A stretch of DNA of 64,000 nt, from the NCBI RefSeq assembly GCF_000334455.1, contig NZ_BANX01000007.1:62001-126000 (forward strand), given 5' to 3'. The number at the start of each line of letters is the position of its first letter. Position 1 is the stretch's first letter. This document shows, one piece after another, positions 1-8,310 of the stretch. The translations under genes were made by a program, and so were the position numbers. This DNA is from Gordonia soli NBRC 108243 (GTDB lineage Bacteria; Actinomycetota; Actinomycetes; Mycobacteriales; Mycobacteriaceae). The notes beneath the pieces are model-generated. The model saw nothing but the letters and a program-made list of their open reading frames with translations. It searched no databases and was not told the DNA's origin.

Positions 1-1
1 G

Positions 2-109
2 CCCGGCGGGATCGCCGGCAGAGCCCTTGGTGCAGTGATCGAGCCCGCCGTCGGGCACGCTGTGCGACAGACGGATTCGGCGTTGCGCAGCCGACTCGAA
101 GCGCTGTGA
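2..109 (+). CDS. C-terminal end of an unidentified protein (partial)
   Basis: An open frame enters from the left edge and stops at TGA 107-109, giving 35 residues. They are rich in Ala, Gly and Leu and look like an amphipathic C-terminal helix ending in SRLEAL. The next gene starts 23 bases downstream on the same strand, so the two could be co-transcribed. Too little is present to assign a family. The tail is compatible with the end of a SRPBCC-type protein, but that is a guess. Confidence 0.45.
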   Translation, partial: PGGIAGRALGAVIEPAVGHAVRQTDSALRSRLEAL

Positions 110-132
110 GACCCTGAAGAACGGAGCCCACG

Positions 133-483
133 ATGGCCGACCGACCGATCAACACCTCCGTGGGTCCGAGCGGACCCGGCTGCGCGGATTGCGAAGCAAC
201 GGGCTCGTGGTGGTTCCACCTCCGCCGCTGCGTCGACTGCGGGCACGTCGGCTGCTGCGACGACTCGCTGCACCGGCATGCCCGCGGCCATGTGAATGCC
301 ACCGGGCACACCATCATCCAGAGCTTCGAGCCGGGTGAGGACTGGTTCTACGACTTCACCGACGATTCGGTGTTCGAGGGGCCGACCCTGGCGGAGCCGA
401 CATCGCATCCGGTCGACCAGACAGTGCCCGGACCGCGGGAACGAGTCCCTGCCGATTGGGTCCAGCAACTCGAGGCCCGCTGA
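133..483 (+). CDS. UBP-type zinc finger domain protein
   Basis: This is a 116-residue protein built around a UBP-type (ubiquitin-hydrolase-like) zinc finger. Paired Cys and His residues fill the first 60 residues: CADC, CVDCGHVGCC, then spaced His residues in the HRHARGH stretch. The finger is followed by an acidic, aromatic segment (WFYDFTDD) and a Pro-rich tail. Small stand-alone versions of this finger are common in actinobacteria and their function is unknown; eukaryotic relatives bind ubiquitin C-termini, which bacteria lack. The ATG follows a GGAG-like site in GAACGGAGCC. The sulfurtransferase gene is convergent, 9 bases beyond the stop. Confidence 0.9.
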   Translation: MADRPINTSVGPSGPGCADCEATGSWWFHLRRCVDCGHVGCCDDSLHRHARGHVNATGHTIIQSFEPGEDWFYDFTDDSVFEGPTLAEPTSHPVDQTVPGPRERVPADWVQQLEAR

Positions 484-492
484 GGCGACCGG

Positions 493-1341
493 TCAGGTCG
501 GCTCCCCTTCCGGCGTCGGACCGACGGCGGCAGGTCGATCGGGATCGGCGGACCATTGCGACCAGGAGCCGGGGAACAGTGCGCCGGTCAGCCCGGCGAT
601 CTCCAGGGCCGCGACCTGATGTGCGGCGTTGACACCCGATCCGCAATAGGTGATGACCGCCGCTCCGTCCTCGACTCCGTTGTCGGCGAATCGCTTTCGT
701 AGCTCATCGGCCGGTAGGAACCTCCCATCGGCGGTGCGACTCTCCGCGGTCGGTACGGAGATCGCCCCCGGGATGTGCCCGGCTCGCGGGTCGATCGGCT
801 CCACCTCGCCGCGGTACCGCTCGGACGCGCGGGCATCGAGCAGGACCGACGAAGTACCCGCGACCTCGTCGATGTCGGCGACCGGGAGGTGGCCGGCTTC
901 GAGCGTCACGGCGCCCGCGCGCGGCGTGGTGTCGCCCGACGACAGTCGCATCCCGGCGTCCCGCCAGGCGCCGAGGCCACCGTCCAGCAGCCGGACGTCG
1001 GTGAGTCCGCCCCACCGCAGCAGCCACCAGGCACGGGCCGAGGCGAGATTTCCGATGTCGTCGTAGACGACCACCGGCGAGCCGTCGTCGATACCCCACG
1101 CCCGCGCCGCTGCCTGTAGGTCGGCGATGTCGGGGAGCGGATGCCTGCCACGTTCCGTCGCGGCCGGGCCAGCCAGTTCGGCGTCGAGGTCGACGAAGAC
1201 CGCACCGGGGATGTGTCCCTCCCGGTAATGCTCGCGCCCGCGATCGTCGCCCAACTGCCAACGGACGTCGAGGATCACCGGCGGGCGATCCGACAGCATC
1301 GCCTCGGTCAGTGCGTCGACGTCCACGAGTATCTGCGCCAT
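493..1341 (-). CDS. Thiosulfate/3-mercaptopyruvate sulfurtransferase (two rhodanese domains)
   Basis: A 282-residue tandem rhodanese, the usual length for SseA-type sulfurtransferases. The N-terminal domain (about residues 5-130) is structural. The C-terminal domain (about 155-270) carries the active loop CGSGVNA with the sulfur-accepting Cys at about 233. The enzyme should transfer sulfane sulfur from thiosulfate or 3-mercaptopyruvate to cyanide or thiol acceptors; the loop sequence alone does not settle the donor. A GTG lies directly before the chosen ATG, and neither has a strong ribosome site. The gene is divergent from the TetR gene, with the TetR palindrome between them. Confidence 0.9.
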   Translation of the reverse strand: MAQILVDVDALTEAMLSDRPPVILDVRWQLGDDRGREHYREGHIPGAVFVDLDAELAGPAATERGRHPLPDIADLQAAARAWGIDDGSPVVVYDDIGNLASARAWWLLRWGGLTDVRLLDGGLGAWRDAGMRLSSGDTTPRAGAVTLEAGHLPVADIDEVAGTSSVLLDARASERYRGEVEPIDPRAGHIPGAISVPTAESRTADGRFLPADELRKRFADNGVEDGAAVITYCGSGVNAAHQVAALEIAGLTGALFPGSWSQWSADPDRPAAVGPTPEGEPT

Positions 1342-1387
1342 CACGCCATCATGCCGGTTGATCGGCGTGACAGGACGGCCGCGCTAA

Positions 1388-1415
1388 TGTACAAACGTAC
1401 ATGTACTTATGTACA
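1388..1415. promoter_or_regulatory. 28-bp palindromic operator for the adjacent TetR regulator
   Basis: TGTACA boxes at 1388-1393 and 1410-1415 flank a perfect inner palindrome GTACATGTAC at 1397-1406, with symmetric 3-base spacers. The whole element is a near-perfect 28-bp dyad ending 11 bases before the TetR start. Placement and length fit autoregulation of the TetR/efflux operon, and possibly control of the divergent sulfurtransferase. Confidence 0.7.
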
Positions 1416-1426
1416 GAAAGGATGTC

Positions 1427-2011
1427 ATGGCCGAGAACGCACCTCGACGTCGCCGGCGGGATCCGGCGGAGCGACGCCGCAGCATCGTCGCGGCCGCCAC
1501 CGAACTGGTCCGCGAACTCGGGTCCGCGGGTCTGACCCATCGCTTGGTCGCCGAGCGCGCAGGAGTGCCACTCGGTGCCACCACGCAGTACTTCGCAACC
1601 CTCGACGACCTGCGCGCGGAGGCCCTGGCCGCGCTGGCGGACGAGGTCGACGTGTCCCTGTCCGAGGTCGCGGACGCACTCATCGGGCACGGGCCCTCGC
1701 CAGAGGCTTTCGCGCGGACTCTGCACGACTACATCTCCGACGAGCAGATGGCACGCGCCGACATGGCGCTGCTGTCGGCCGCCATGGTCGACCCGCACCT
1801 CCGCGACCTCGCCCTGCGATGGTCCACCGGATTGATCGACCTGCTGTCTCCGCACGTCGGTGCGGGGACAGCTCGCGCCGTCACCGCCTTCGTCGACGGT
1901 GCGACCATCCACGCCCTCCTCCACGGGACACCGATGTCGGTGGAGGAGATCACCCACACCTTGAATGCTCTGCTGACCTCCGGAGGCAACGATGTCCGTG
2001 ACGACCGCTGA
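1427..2011 (+). CDS. TetR-family transcriptional regulator
   Basis: A 194-residue TetR repressor. The helix-turn-helix lies in about residues 15-60 (RRSIVAAATELVRELGSAGL then LVAERAGVPLGATTQYF), followed by an all-helical ligand-binding C-terminal domain. ATG 1427 is preferred because AGAAAGGA sits a few bases upstream; the in-frame ATG at 1409 lies inside the palindrome and has no ribosome site. The end overlaps the start of the downstream MFS gene by 20 bases, so the two are translationally coupled. It most likely represses that exporter and itself, released by an exported drug or metabolite. Confidence 0.92.
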   Translation: MAENAPRRRRRDPAERRRSIVAAATELVRELGSAGLTHRLVAERAGVPLGATTQYFATLDDLRAEALAALADEVDVSLSEVADALIGHGPSPEAFARTLHDYISDEQMARADMALLSAAMVDPHLRDLALRWSTGLIDLLSPHVGAGTARAVTAFVDGATIHALLHGTPMSVEEITHTLNALLTSGGNDVRDDR

Positions 2012-3524
2012 GACCGGCTATTCCTTCCGCCGGAGATGGGCGTCGGCGACCGTACTGTCGCTCAGCCTGCTGGTCATCACCGTAGACCTGACGATCCTCA
2101 ACATCGCCCTCCCCGATCTCGCCGCCGACCTGCGCCCGACATCGGACCAGCAGCTGTGGATCGTCGATGCCTATTCACTGGTGCTCGCCGGCCTGCTGGT
2201 CACGATGAGCTCGCTGGGCGACCGATGGGGCCGAAAGCGCATGCTGCTGGCCGGTTTCGCGGTCTTCGCCGTCGCCTCGGGCCTGGTCTTGGTTGCCGAC
2301 TCTCCTGCCGCGGTCATCACCCTGCGTGCGTTGTTGGGTGTCGGTGGCGCGATGATCATGCCGACCACCCTGTCGATGCTTCGTAGCGTGTTCACCGACC
2401 CCGCCGAACGTGCCACCGCACTCGGACTCTGGGCTGCGGTCTCCGGCCTCGGCGCCGCGATCGGGCCGATCGTCGGCGGCCTGCTGCTGGAGTACTTCTC
2501 CTGGCGTGCAGCGTTTCTGGTCAATGTGCCGTTGATGGTCATCGCACTCGTCGCCGGCGCACTGATCCTGCCGGAGTCGCGCCATCCGAAACCAGGTCGT
2601 TGGGACTACGTGGGCGCGGGCATGTCGGTCGCCGGAATGGTTTTGCTGGTGTGGTCCATCAAGAGATTCGCCAAGGAATCGGAGCTCGTCGATCCGTCGG
2701 CTTGGCTGGCGTTGGCCGCGGCGGTGGCGATCCTCGCGGTGTTCGTCCGACGCTGCCTGCGCGACCCCGACGCACTGATCGACCTCGGACTCTTCCGGCG
2801 TCGGGCTTTCAGTGCAGGCGTCCTCGCCGCGCTCGGCACCATGTTCGCGATGGCCGCCGCCCTTCTGTTGCTGGCCCAGTGGCTTCAGCTCGTGGACGGA
2901 CAGTCGCCGATAGCGACCGGCGTCCGCCTGCTACCGGTCGCCGGGATGGCGATCGTCTCCTCGTTGGTCGCCGCCCCCTTGGCCAGGCGGCTCGGCGCAC
3001 GCACGGTGCTCGCGGGCGGCGTAGGCATCGCCGGAGTCGGCATGACCGTGCTCGCTGTCGGCACCGGGCCCGTCCCGTACTGGCTCATCGCCCTGTCGCA
3101 GGCTCTCGTCGGTGTCGCGATCGGCTCGTTGGCCATCGCCTCTGCGATGATCATGTCCGGAACACCGGATGCCAAGGCGGGCAACGCCGCCGCGCTGGAG
3201 GAGACCTCGTACGATCTCGGCAACGTGCTCGGCGTGGCGGTTCTCGGCAGCGTCGCGTCGGCACTCTTCCGGTCATCACTGGTCGATTCGCCGTCACCCG
3301 GCGTCGGCGCGGATGTCACCTCGGCGGCGTCGGAATCGCTGGGGTCGGCGATGCACACGGCTGCAGAGTTGGGATTGCCGCAGCTGGCTGCTCGCGCATC
3401 GGAGGCGTTCACCGATTCGATGCGTGACACCTTCCTGATCGGCGGTCTCGCGATGATCGCGGTCGCGGCGGCGGTCTTCGCGATCACGCCCCGGGGAACG
3501 GATGTGAGCACGCAGCACCACTGA
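1992..3524 (+). CDS. MFS drug/metabolite exporter, DHA2 (EmrB/QacA) type
   Basis: A 510-residue inner-membrane transporter of the 14-helix DHA2 family. Characteristic segments include DLTILNIALPDL in the first helix, the loop GDRWGRKRM (motif A) near residue 75, and GPIVGGLL in helix 5 (antiporter motif C). Such proteins export hydrophobic drugs or dyes by proton antiport. It overlaps the TetR gene by 20 bases, the usual repressor/pump operon. The true substrate cannot be read from sequence. No convincing terminator follows; the next gene starts 101 bases away on the same strand. Confidence 0.92.
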   Translation: MSVTTAETGYSFRRRWASATVLSLSLLVITVDLTILNIALPDLAADLRPTSDQQLWIVDAYSLVLAGLLVTMSSLGDRWGRKRMLLAGFAVFAVASGLVLVADSPAAVITLRALLGVGGAMIMPTTLSMLRSVFTDPAERATALGLWAAVSGLGAAIGPIVGGLLLEYFSWRAAFLVNVPLMVIALVAGALILPESRHPKPGRWDYVGAGMSVAGMVLLVWSIKRFAKESELVDPSAWLALAAAVAILAVFVRRCLRDPDALIDLGLFRRRAFSAGVLAALGTMFAMAAALLLLAQWLQLVDGQSPIATGVRLLPVAGMAIVSSLVAAPLARRLGARTVLAGGVGIAGVGMTVLAVGTGPVPYWLIALSQALVGVAIGSLAIASAMIMSGTPDAKAGNAAALEETSYDLGNVLGVAVLGSVASALFRSSLVDSPSPGVGADVTSAASESLGSAMHTAAELGLPQLAARASEAFTDSMRDTFLIGGLAMIAVAAAVFAITPRGTDVSTQHH

Positions 3525-3625
3525 CCACGCCCCGACAGACCGGGACGCTACCGTTGGCAGGCACACCGGCGGTGGTTGCCGCGACCCACGCGCGTCCCGG
3601 TCGGCAAGAGGGGTGACATCATCCG

Positions 3626-4783
3626 ATGCAGATAGTCCTGGCCGTGGTGCTCGCACTCATCACGTTCTGGTTCCATCGACGCCTGGTCCGTGCGACCGGT
3701 CTCACGCGGCCGTGGTCGCTCGTCGCCGATGGCGCGCTGGTACTGCTGTACGTGCTCGCGCTGATCGGTGTCAGCAGCGGCGTGCTCCTCGACCCCGCGT
3801 GGGCCCGACCCTTTGCGTTCGCCGGATGGGTCTGGTTGGCAACGGTCTTCTATCTGGTCCTCGGACTGCTGGTCGTCGGACTGGTCGCAGTGGTCTTCCG
3901 CCTGGTCGGACGCGTGCGCGGCACCGAGCGCCGCGAAGCGACCGATTCGGCACGGAAGCGATTCGTGCGCTTCGGTTCGGTGGTGGTGGTGATCGCCGCC
4001 GTCGCCACCGTCGGATACGGGGTCGCCGAGGCAGCGCGCCCACAGGTGACCCACACCGACGTCCCGCTCGCCCGCCTTCCCCAGCAGTTCGACGGTGTCC
4101 GGGTCGCCCTCGTCTCCGACCTTCACGTCGGACCCGCACGGGGTCGCGCGTTCGTCCAACGGGTCGTCGACGAGGTGAACCGTCAGCGTCCCGACCTCGT
4201 CGTGATCGCCGGCGATCTCGTGGACGGCACGGTCGATCTCGTCGGTGCCGACCTGGGACCGCTGGCCGACCTCCGGGCCCCGCTCGGGATCTTCGGCGTC
4301 AGTGGAAACCACGAGTTCTACGCCGACGACGGCGGCAAGTGGCTCGACGTCTGGCAGCGGCACGGCGTGACGACGCTCCGCAACCAGCGGTCGGCGATCA
4401 CCCGGGACGGGGCGAGTATCGACATCGTCGGAATACACGACCGCACCGCACCCGCTCCGTACGAACCAGACCTCGATGCAGCACTGGCCGGCCGCGATCC
4501 CCGGCGGTTCGCGCTGTTGCTGGCACACGAACCGCTGCAGGCCTTCGACGCCTCGGATGCCGGTGTCGACCTTCAGCTCTCCGGTCATACACACGGCGGG
4601 CAGATGTGGCCGATCCCGTACCTGGTGCGCCTGCAGCAGCCGACCGTTCAAGGGTTGGATCGGGTGGAGAACACCGAGATCTACACCACCCGAGGCGCGG
4701 GAGCATGGGGCCCGCCGGTGCGAGTGGGAGCTCCGCCGGAGATCAGCATCCTGACCCTGCGCACCTCCGCACGCGCCGGTTAG
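3626..4783 (+). CDS. Membrane-anchored metallophosphoesterase
   Basis: A 385-residue protein with several N-terminal transmembrane helices (about residues 1-18, 35-55, 65-95 and 113-131), then a calcineurin-like phosphoesterase domain. Metal ligands are visible in order: DLHVG (Asp155, His157), GDLVDG, GNHEFY, a lone LLAHEP and GHTHGG near residue 320. Relatives include YaeI and YkuE, which act on lipid or cell-envelope phosphodiesters; the substrate here is unknown. It converges with the ribokinase gene so tightly that the stop codons overlap (TAG 4781-4783 against TAA read from 4782-4780). Confidence 0.9.
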   Translation: MQIVLAVVLALITFWFHRRLVRATGLTRPWSLVADGALVLLYVLALIGVSSGVLLDPAWARPFAFAGWVWLATVFYLVLGLLVVGLVAVVFRLVGRVRGTERREATDSARKRFVRFGSVVVVIAAVATVGYGVAEAARPQVTHTDVPLARLPQQFDGVRVALVSDLHVGPARGRAFVQRVVDEVNRQRPDLVVIAGDLVDGTVDLVGADLGPLADLRAPLGIFGVSGNHEFYADDGGKWLDVWQRHGVTTLRNQRSAITRDGASIDIVGIHDRTAPAPYEPDLDAALAGRDPRRFALLLAHEPLQAFDASDAGVDLQLSGHTHGGQMWPIPYLVRLQQPTVQGLDRVENTEIYTTRGAGAWGPPVRVGAPPEISILTLRTSARAG

Positions 4784-5673
4784 CGCTCGCGCGCAACCAG
4801 TTCGGTCGCCGCTTGCGCCGAGGCGGCACTCGCCTCGACCAAGGTCTGCCCACGATCGAGAGACGCCACCAACGTGCCGACGAACTGATCGCCCGCCCCG
4901 GTGGTGTCGACAACCTCCACCTCGGGCACCGGGATGTGCTGTACGCGTGGACCGTCCACGTGTCGGCCGTCGGCGACGACCACGCCGCGACCACCGAGAG
5001 TGATCACGACCGATCGCGCCACCGACAACAGGCGACGCGCTTGCTCCTCGACGTCACCGTCCCGGACAGGACCGCCGGGATCGTAGTGGGCAGCTTCGCC
5101 CTCGTTGACCACCAGCGGGTCGGCCAGCGCCACGATCTCGGGGTCGAGGTCGGCGACCGGGCTCGGGTTGAGCACGAATCGTGCACCCGAGTCTCGACAC
5201 CATCCGGCAACCGCGACGGTGACCGCACGCGGCGACTCGAGCTGGGTGAGCACGGACGTGGGACGCAGCTCGTCGAGGGCAGCGACGACCTCGCCTCCCG
5301 CGAGCTCGTCGTTCGCGCCTGCCACCACGATGATGCGGTTGTCGCCGGACTCATCGACCTCGATCACCGCCCTGCCGCTGGGTCCCGGACGTCTGCCGAC
5401 GAATCGCGTGTCGACGCCCGCGCTCTCGGCAGCGTCCAGCAGCAGCCGACCGGCATCGTCACTACCGACAGCGCCGACGAGTGCCGTCGGCCCGACACCC
5501 GCAGCCGCTGCTGCCTGGTTGGCGCCCTTGCCACCCGGCCGCTCGGAGTACCCGGTTCCCAGCACCGTCTCCCCGACGTCGGGCCGACGCTCGACGCGCA
5601 CCACCAGATCGAGGTTCAGGGTGCCGACCACGGCGATCCCTCCCGGAGCCTGCCCCATCGCGTCGCCGCCCAT
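4780..5673 (-). CDS. rbsK: Ribokinase-family (PfkB) sugar kinase
   Basis: A PfkB-fold kinase with the ribokinase signatures GGKGANQA near the N-terminus, NPSPV in the middle and DTTGAGDQF near the C-terminus, where the Asp of GAGD is the catalytic base. It should phosphorylate D-ribose or a close sugar or nucleoside at the expense of ATP. The start is uncertain: in-frame Met codons occur at 5730 (with an implausible leader), 5703, 5673 and 5658. I chose 5673, which puts the first strand (GIAVVGTLNLD) close to the N-terminus as usual. No ribose transporter or regulator is adjacent, so this is a stand-alone gene here. Confidence 0.88.
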   Translation of the reverse strand: MGGDAMGQAPGGIAVVGTLNLDLVVRVERRPDVGETVLGTGYSERPGGKGANQAAAAAGVGPTALVGAVGSDDAGRLLLDAAESAGVDTRFVGRRPGPSGRAVIEVDESGDNRIIVVAGANDELAGGEVVAALDELRPTSVLTQLESPRAVTVAVAGWCRDSGARFVLNPSPVADLDPEIVALADPLVVNEGEAAHYDPGGPVRDGDVEEQARRLLSVARSVVITLGGRGVVVADGRHVDGPRVQHIPVPEVEVVDTTGAGDQFVGTLVASLDRGQTLVEASAASAQAATELVARER

Positions 5674-5843
5674 GTCGGCGAGTGTGCCACCGTCACCGAC
5701 CATCGGATGAGACCCACGACACACCGCCACGACCTCGCCGCCGGCGCATGACCTCGACAGTGTTCAATGGCAACATTCACGGTCGGTGCACCATCCGTCG
5801 ACAGCCGTCGACGGACCACCGGCCAACACCTGCGGAGGACGAC

Positions 5844-6938
5844 ATGCTCGACGGCGTCAGCACCCTCGTTCGACTCGCTCGTGGCGAGCAGGTCGCCGAG
5901 GACCGGCCGACCACCCATCGCACCATCGCCGACGGGCCGCATCGGACCCTGCGCCGCTACGGCTCGGACGAGCGCGTCGAGGAACTCCGCGCCCTCGGCC
6001 GACCGCCGGTGCTGCTGGTACCCCCGTTCGCGGTCTCGGCACGTTGTTACGACCTGGCCCCTGGGATGTCCGTGGTCGAGCACTTCCTCGACGAAGGCCG
6101 GGTGCCCTACGTCCTCGATTTCGGCGACATCACCTACGCCGACCGCCACCTCGGGTTCGAGCACTTCTTCGACGAGGTCATCCCGGAGGCCATCCTCACC
6201 GCGCTCGACGATCACCCGTCGGCGGACGCGGATCAGCCGGGTGTCGACCTCGTCGCCTGGAGCCTCGGTGGCACGGTCAGCTTCTTGACCATCGCCGCGC
6301 ACCCGGAGCTGCCGATCCGGTCGATCACCGCCGTCGGCACCCCGCTCGACTACGGCGCGGTCGCTCCGTATCCGCTGGTCCGCAAGGTCATGCGACCGGT
6401 GGGAGATCGTCCGCTCACACTGGCACTGCGCGCGCTCGGCGGCATCCCGGCGCCGCTTGTGCGGTTGGCGTATCGCGGCACGGCCTGGCAGCGCGAGCTC
6501 CGCAAGCCCGGTTTCATCATGCGCAACGCCGACAACCCGGACGCCCTCGCGCGGATGCAGGTCATCGACCGCTTCCAGGATTCGATGCCGGGTTACCCGG
6601 GCCGACTGGCCGAGCAGATGTGGCAGAACCTCGTCTTCCGGGACGAGATCGCGCGCGGCGTACTCCACATCGACGACCGGGTGCTGGATCTGACGTCCAT
6701 CGGCGTACCGATCCAGTTGTTCGGCAGCCACCGAGACGCGATCGTGAGCTGGGCTGCGGCCCGCCACGGCGTCGATCTCTTCGCGGACGCGCCGGAGGTG
6801 CATTTCACCACGGTCGAGACGAGCCATCTCGGACTCGTCGCCGGCGCCGAGGCGGCTGCCGGGACATGGCCCCGCATCGACACCTTCCTCGCGGCCCTGG
6901 ACGAGAACGGCCGAGTCGAGGCCGGCGCACGGAGCTGA
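5844..6938 (+). CDS. Alpha/beta-hydrolase related to PHA synthase (PhaC-like)
   Basis: A 364-residue alpha/beta-hydrolase. The nucleophile elbow is AWSLGG (Ser140), the acid is the Asp in GSHRDAIVSW, and the base is the His in ETSHLGLVAG; spacing and surroundings resemble polyhydroxyalkanoate synthases. True PhaC uses Cys at the elbow, so the Ser points to a lipase or acyltransferase rather than a polymerase. ATG 5844 is fixed by GGAGG at 5834-5838. The reading frame stays open upstream without start signals and was ignored. The siderophore-interacting gene follows after 28 bases, which contain an iron box. Confidence 0.82.
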   Translation: MLDGVSTLVRLARGEQVAEDRPTTHRTIADGPHRTLRRYGSDERVEELRALGRPPVLLVPPFAVSARCYDLAPGMSVVEHFLDEGRVPYVLDFGDITYADRHLGFEHFFDEVIPEAILTALDDHPSADADQPGVDLVAWSLGGTVSFLTIAAHPELPIRSITAVGTPLDYGAVAPYPLVRKVMRPVGDRPLTLALRALGGIPAPLVRLAYRGTAWQRELRKPGFIMRNADNPDALARMQVIDRFQDSMPGYPGRLAEQMWQNLVFRDEIARGVLHIDDRVLDLTSIGVPIQLFGSHRDAIVSWAAARHGVDLFADAPEVHFTTVETSHLGLVAGAEAAAGTWPRIDTFLAALDENGRVEAGARS

Positions 6939-6941
6939 TCC

Positions 6942-6960
6942 GCAGGTAAGGGTAGCCTTG
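6942..6960 (+). promoter_or_regulatory. Putative IdeR/DtxR iron box
   Basis: The 19 bases GCAGGTAAGGGTAGCCTTG match 14 positions of the degenerate consensus TWAGGTWAGSCTWACCTWA. They end six bases before the ATG of the siderophore-interacting protein gene. Iron-loaded IdeR binding here would block transcription, a fitting control for a gene that releases iron from siderophores. Confidence 0.6.
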
Positions 6961-6966
6961 GTCGCC

Positions 6967-7839
6967 ATGGGCTATTCGTTCGCGCGCGTGACCGCCACCG
7001 AGGACCTGAACCCGCGACTGCGCCGGGTGCGACTCGACGTCGCCGATCCCGATGCGCTCGGGCTTCCCGACCAAGGGGACGAGGCGGTCGGGATCTACTT
7101 CCCCACCGACGGTCGCCGGCCACCCGAGATGGAGAACCGTGACGGCGCGTGGGGGTACTTCGACGAACCGATCCCGCCGGGCCGCAACTACTCCGTGCGA
7201 GCGCTCGACCCCGCGACGCGTGAGATGGTCGTCGACTTCGTGATCCACGACCACGGTGTCGCCACGACCTGGGCGCGCGAAGCGTCCATCGATGACGAGG
7301 TCGTCCTCGCCCACGGGCGCGGCTGGTACCGCCCACCGACCGACGCCGCATGGCAACTGCTCGTCGCCGACCTCGCCGGCCTGCCCGCACTCGCACGGAT
7401 CATCGAAGAACTGCCGACCGGGACTGCGGCCACTGCGATCGTCGAGGTCGTCGACGAATCGGACCTGGACTATCTCCCGCGCCGCGACGACGTCGAAGTC
7501 CGCGCGGTGATCGAGGGCGGGAACGGTCACGGTGCGAGTGCACTGCCGTCCGCGGTCGCCGACTTCGACCATCCCGAGGGACCGGGGTACTGCTGGTTCG
7601 CCGCCGAGGCATCCGCGTCCCGCGCGGTCCGCAAACAGCTCCGACGCGAGTTCGGATGGCAGCGAGAGCAATACGACATCATCGGCTACTGGCGGTTCGA
7701 CGGCGAGGCCTGGGCGAAGCGGTACGCCGAGCACGGGACCGAACTCCTCGAGGTCTACCAGCGTGCCATCGCCGACGGCAAGGGCGAGAAGGCCGCCTCC
7801 GAGGAGTTCGATGCCGCGCTCGAACGCGCCGGCCTCTGA
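6967..7839 (+). CDS. Siderophore-interacting FAD-dependent ferric reductase (SIP/ViuB family)
   Basis: A 290-residue SIP-family protein. The N-terminal half is a FAD-binding beta barrel, with the flavin loop in GRNYSVRAL instead of the common RxYTxR. The C-terminal half is an NAD(P)H-binding fold with the family's acidic stretch GYCWFAAEASASRAVRKQL and the ending IGYWR. It should reduce ferric siderophores in the cytoplasm to release iron. ATG 6967 is taken over the TTG at 6958 because the latter overlaps the iron box. No siderophore transporter or synthase genes lie nearby. Confidence 0.9.
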   Translation: MGYSFARVTATEDLNPRLRRVRLDVADPDALGLPDQGDEAVGIYFPTDGRRPPEMENRDGAWGYFDEPIPPGRNYSVRALDPATREMVVDFVIHDHGVATTWAREASIDDEVVLAHGRGWYRPPTDAAWQLLVADLAGLPALARIIEELPTGTAATAIVEVVDESDLDYLPRRDDVEVRAVIEGGNGHGASALPSAVADFDHPEGPGYCWFAAEASASRAVRKQLRREFGWQREQYDIIGYWRFDGEAWAKRYAEHGTELLEVYQRAIADGKGEKAASEEFDAALERAGL

Positions 7840-8310
7840 GCCGCTGACCGTGGGAGTTAGTAACAGCGCGTTCTATCCTGATCTCCGAATGACCTGCCCA
7901 ACATACAAAAAGATCGCCGAAAGCAGCGCGCGAAGTACGACAGAAACCTCTTCCTCTGAATACGTCATTGCCTAAATCGATTGTCCTGCAATCAGTTACA
8001 CGATTGATACTTCCGCGGGCCCTCCACGCGATGAATCCGAACGCACCCGCTTCGCTGCCTAGCTCATCGAAACGGAGCGCCGCCTCGGGCGTATTCTTTC
8101 CGCTCCGCGATTGAGGTGCTCGCGCTGAGGGCAGGCTGGTGCTCATATACGCCTAGGTGCGGTAGACGTGGGCGCTGGTTTGCTGTCGTTCGTTCGGATG
8201 ACCCGGCCGTGTCCTCGATCACAAACCAATAGTTCCTGTTGGTGAGCTTTCGGGGCGTGTGCTGTGATCGGCAATATTCAATATCGCAAAGTATCAGTGT
8301 GGAGTGGTGG
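7840..8310. other. Gene-poor, AT-richer flank of the accessory island
   Basis: No convincing gene in either strand. The stretch is visibly richer in A and T than its surroundings (for example around 7860-8010) and has many scattered stops. The last 100 bases must hold the promoter of the MspA gene. No tRNA, direct repeat or integrase remnant that would mark an insertion was found. Confidence 0.5.

Noticed and set aside
3613-5751. A 712-codon plus-strand open frame over the phosphoesterase and ribokinase genes
   Set aside because: The product is Arg-rich nonsense, and two well-supported genes on opposite strands explain the sequence.
7840-8310. tRNA or attachment site at the left border of the island
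   Set aside because: No cloverleaf, no TTCGA-type T-loop and no matching direct repeat at the right border.
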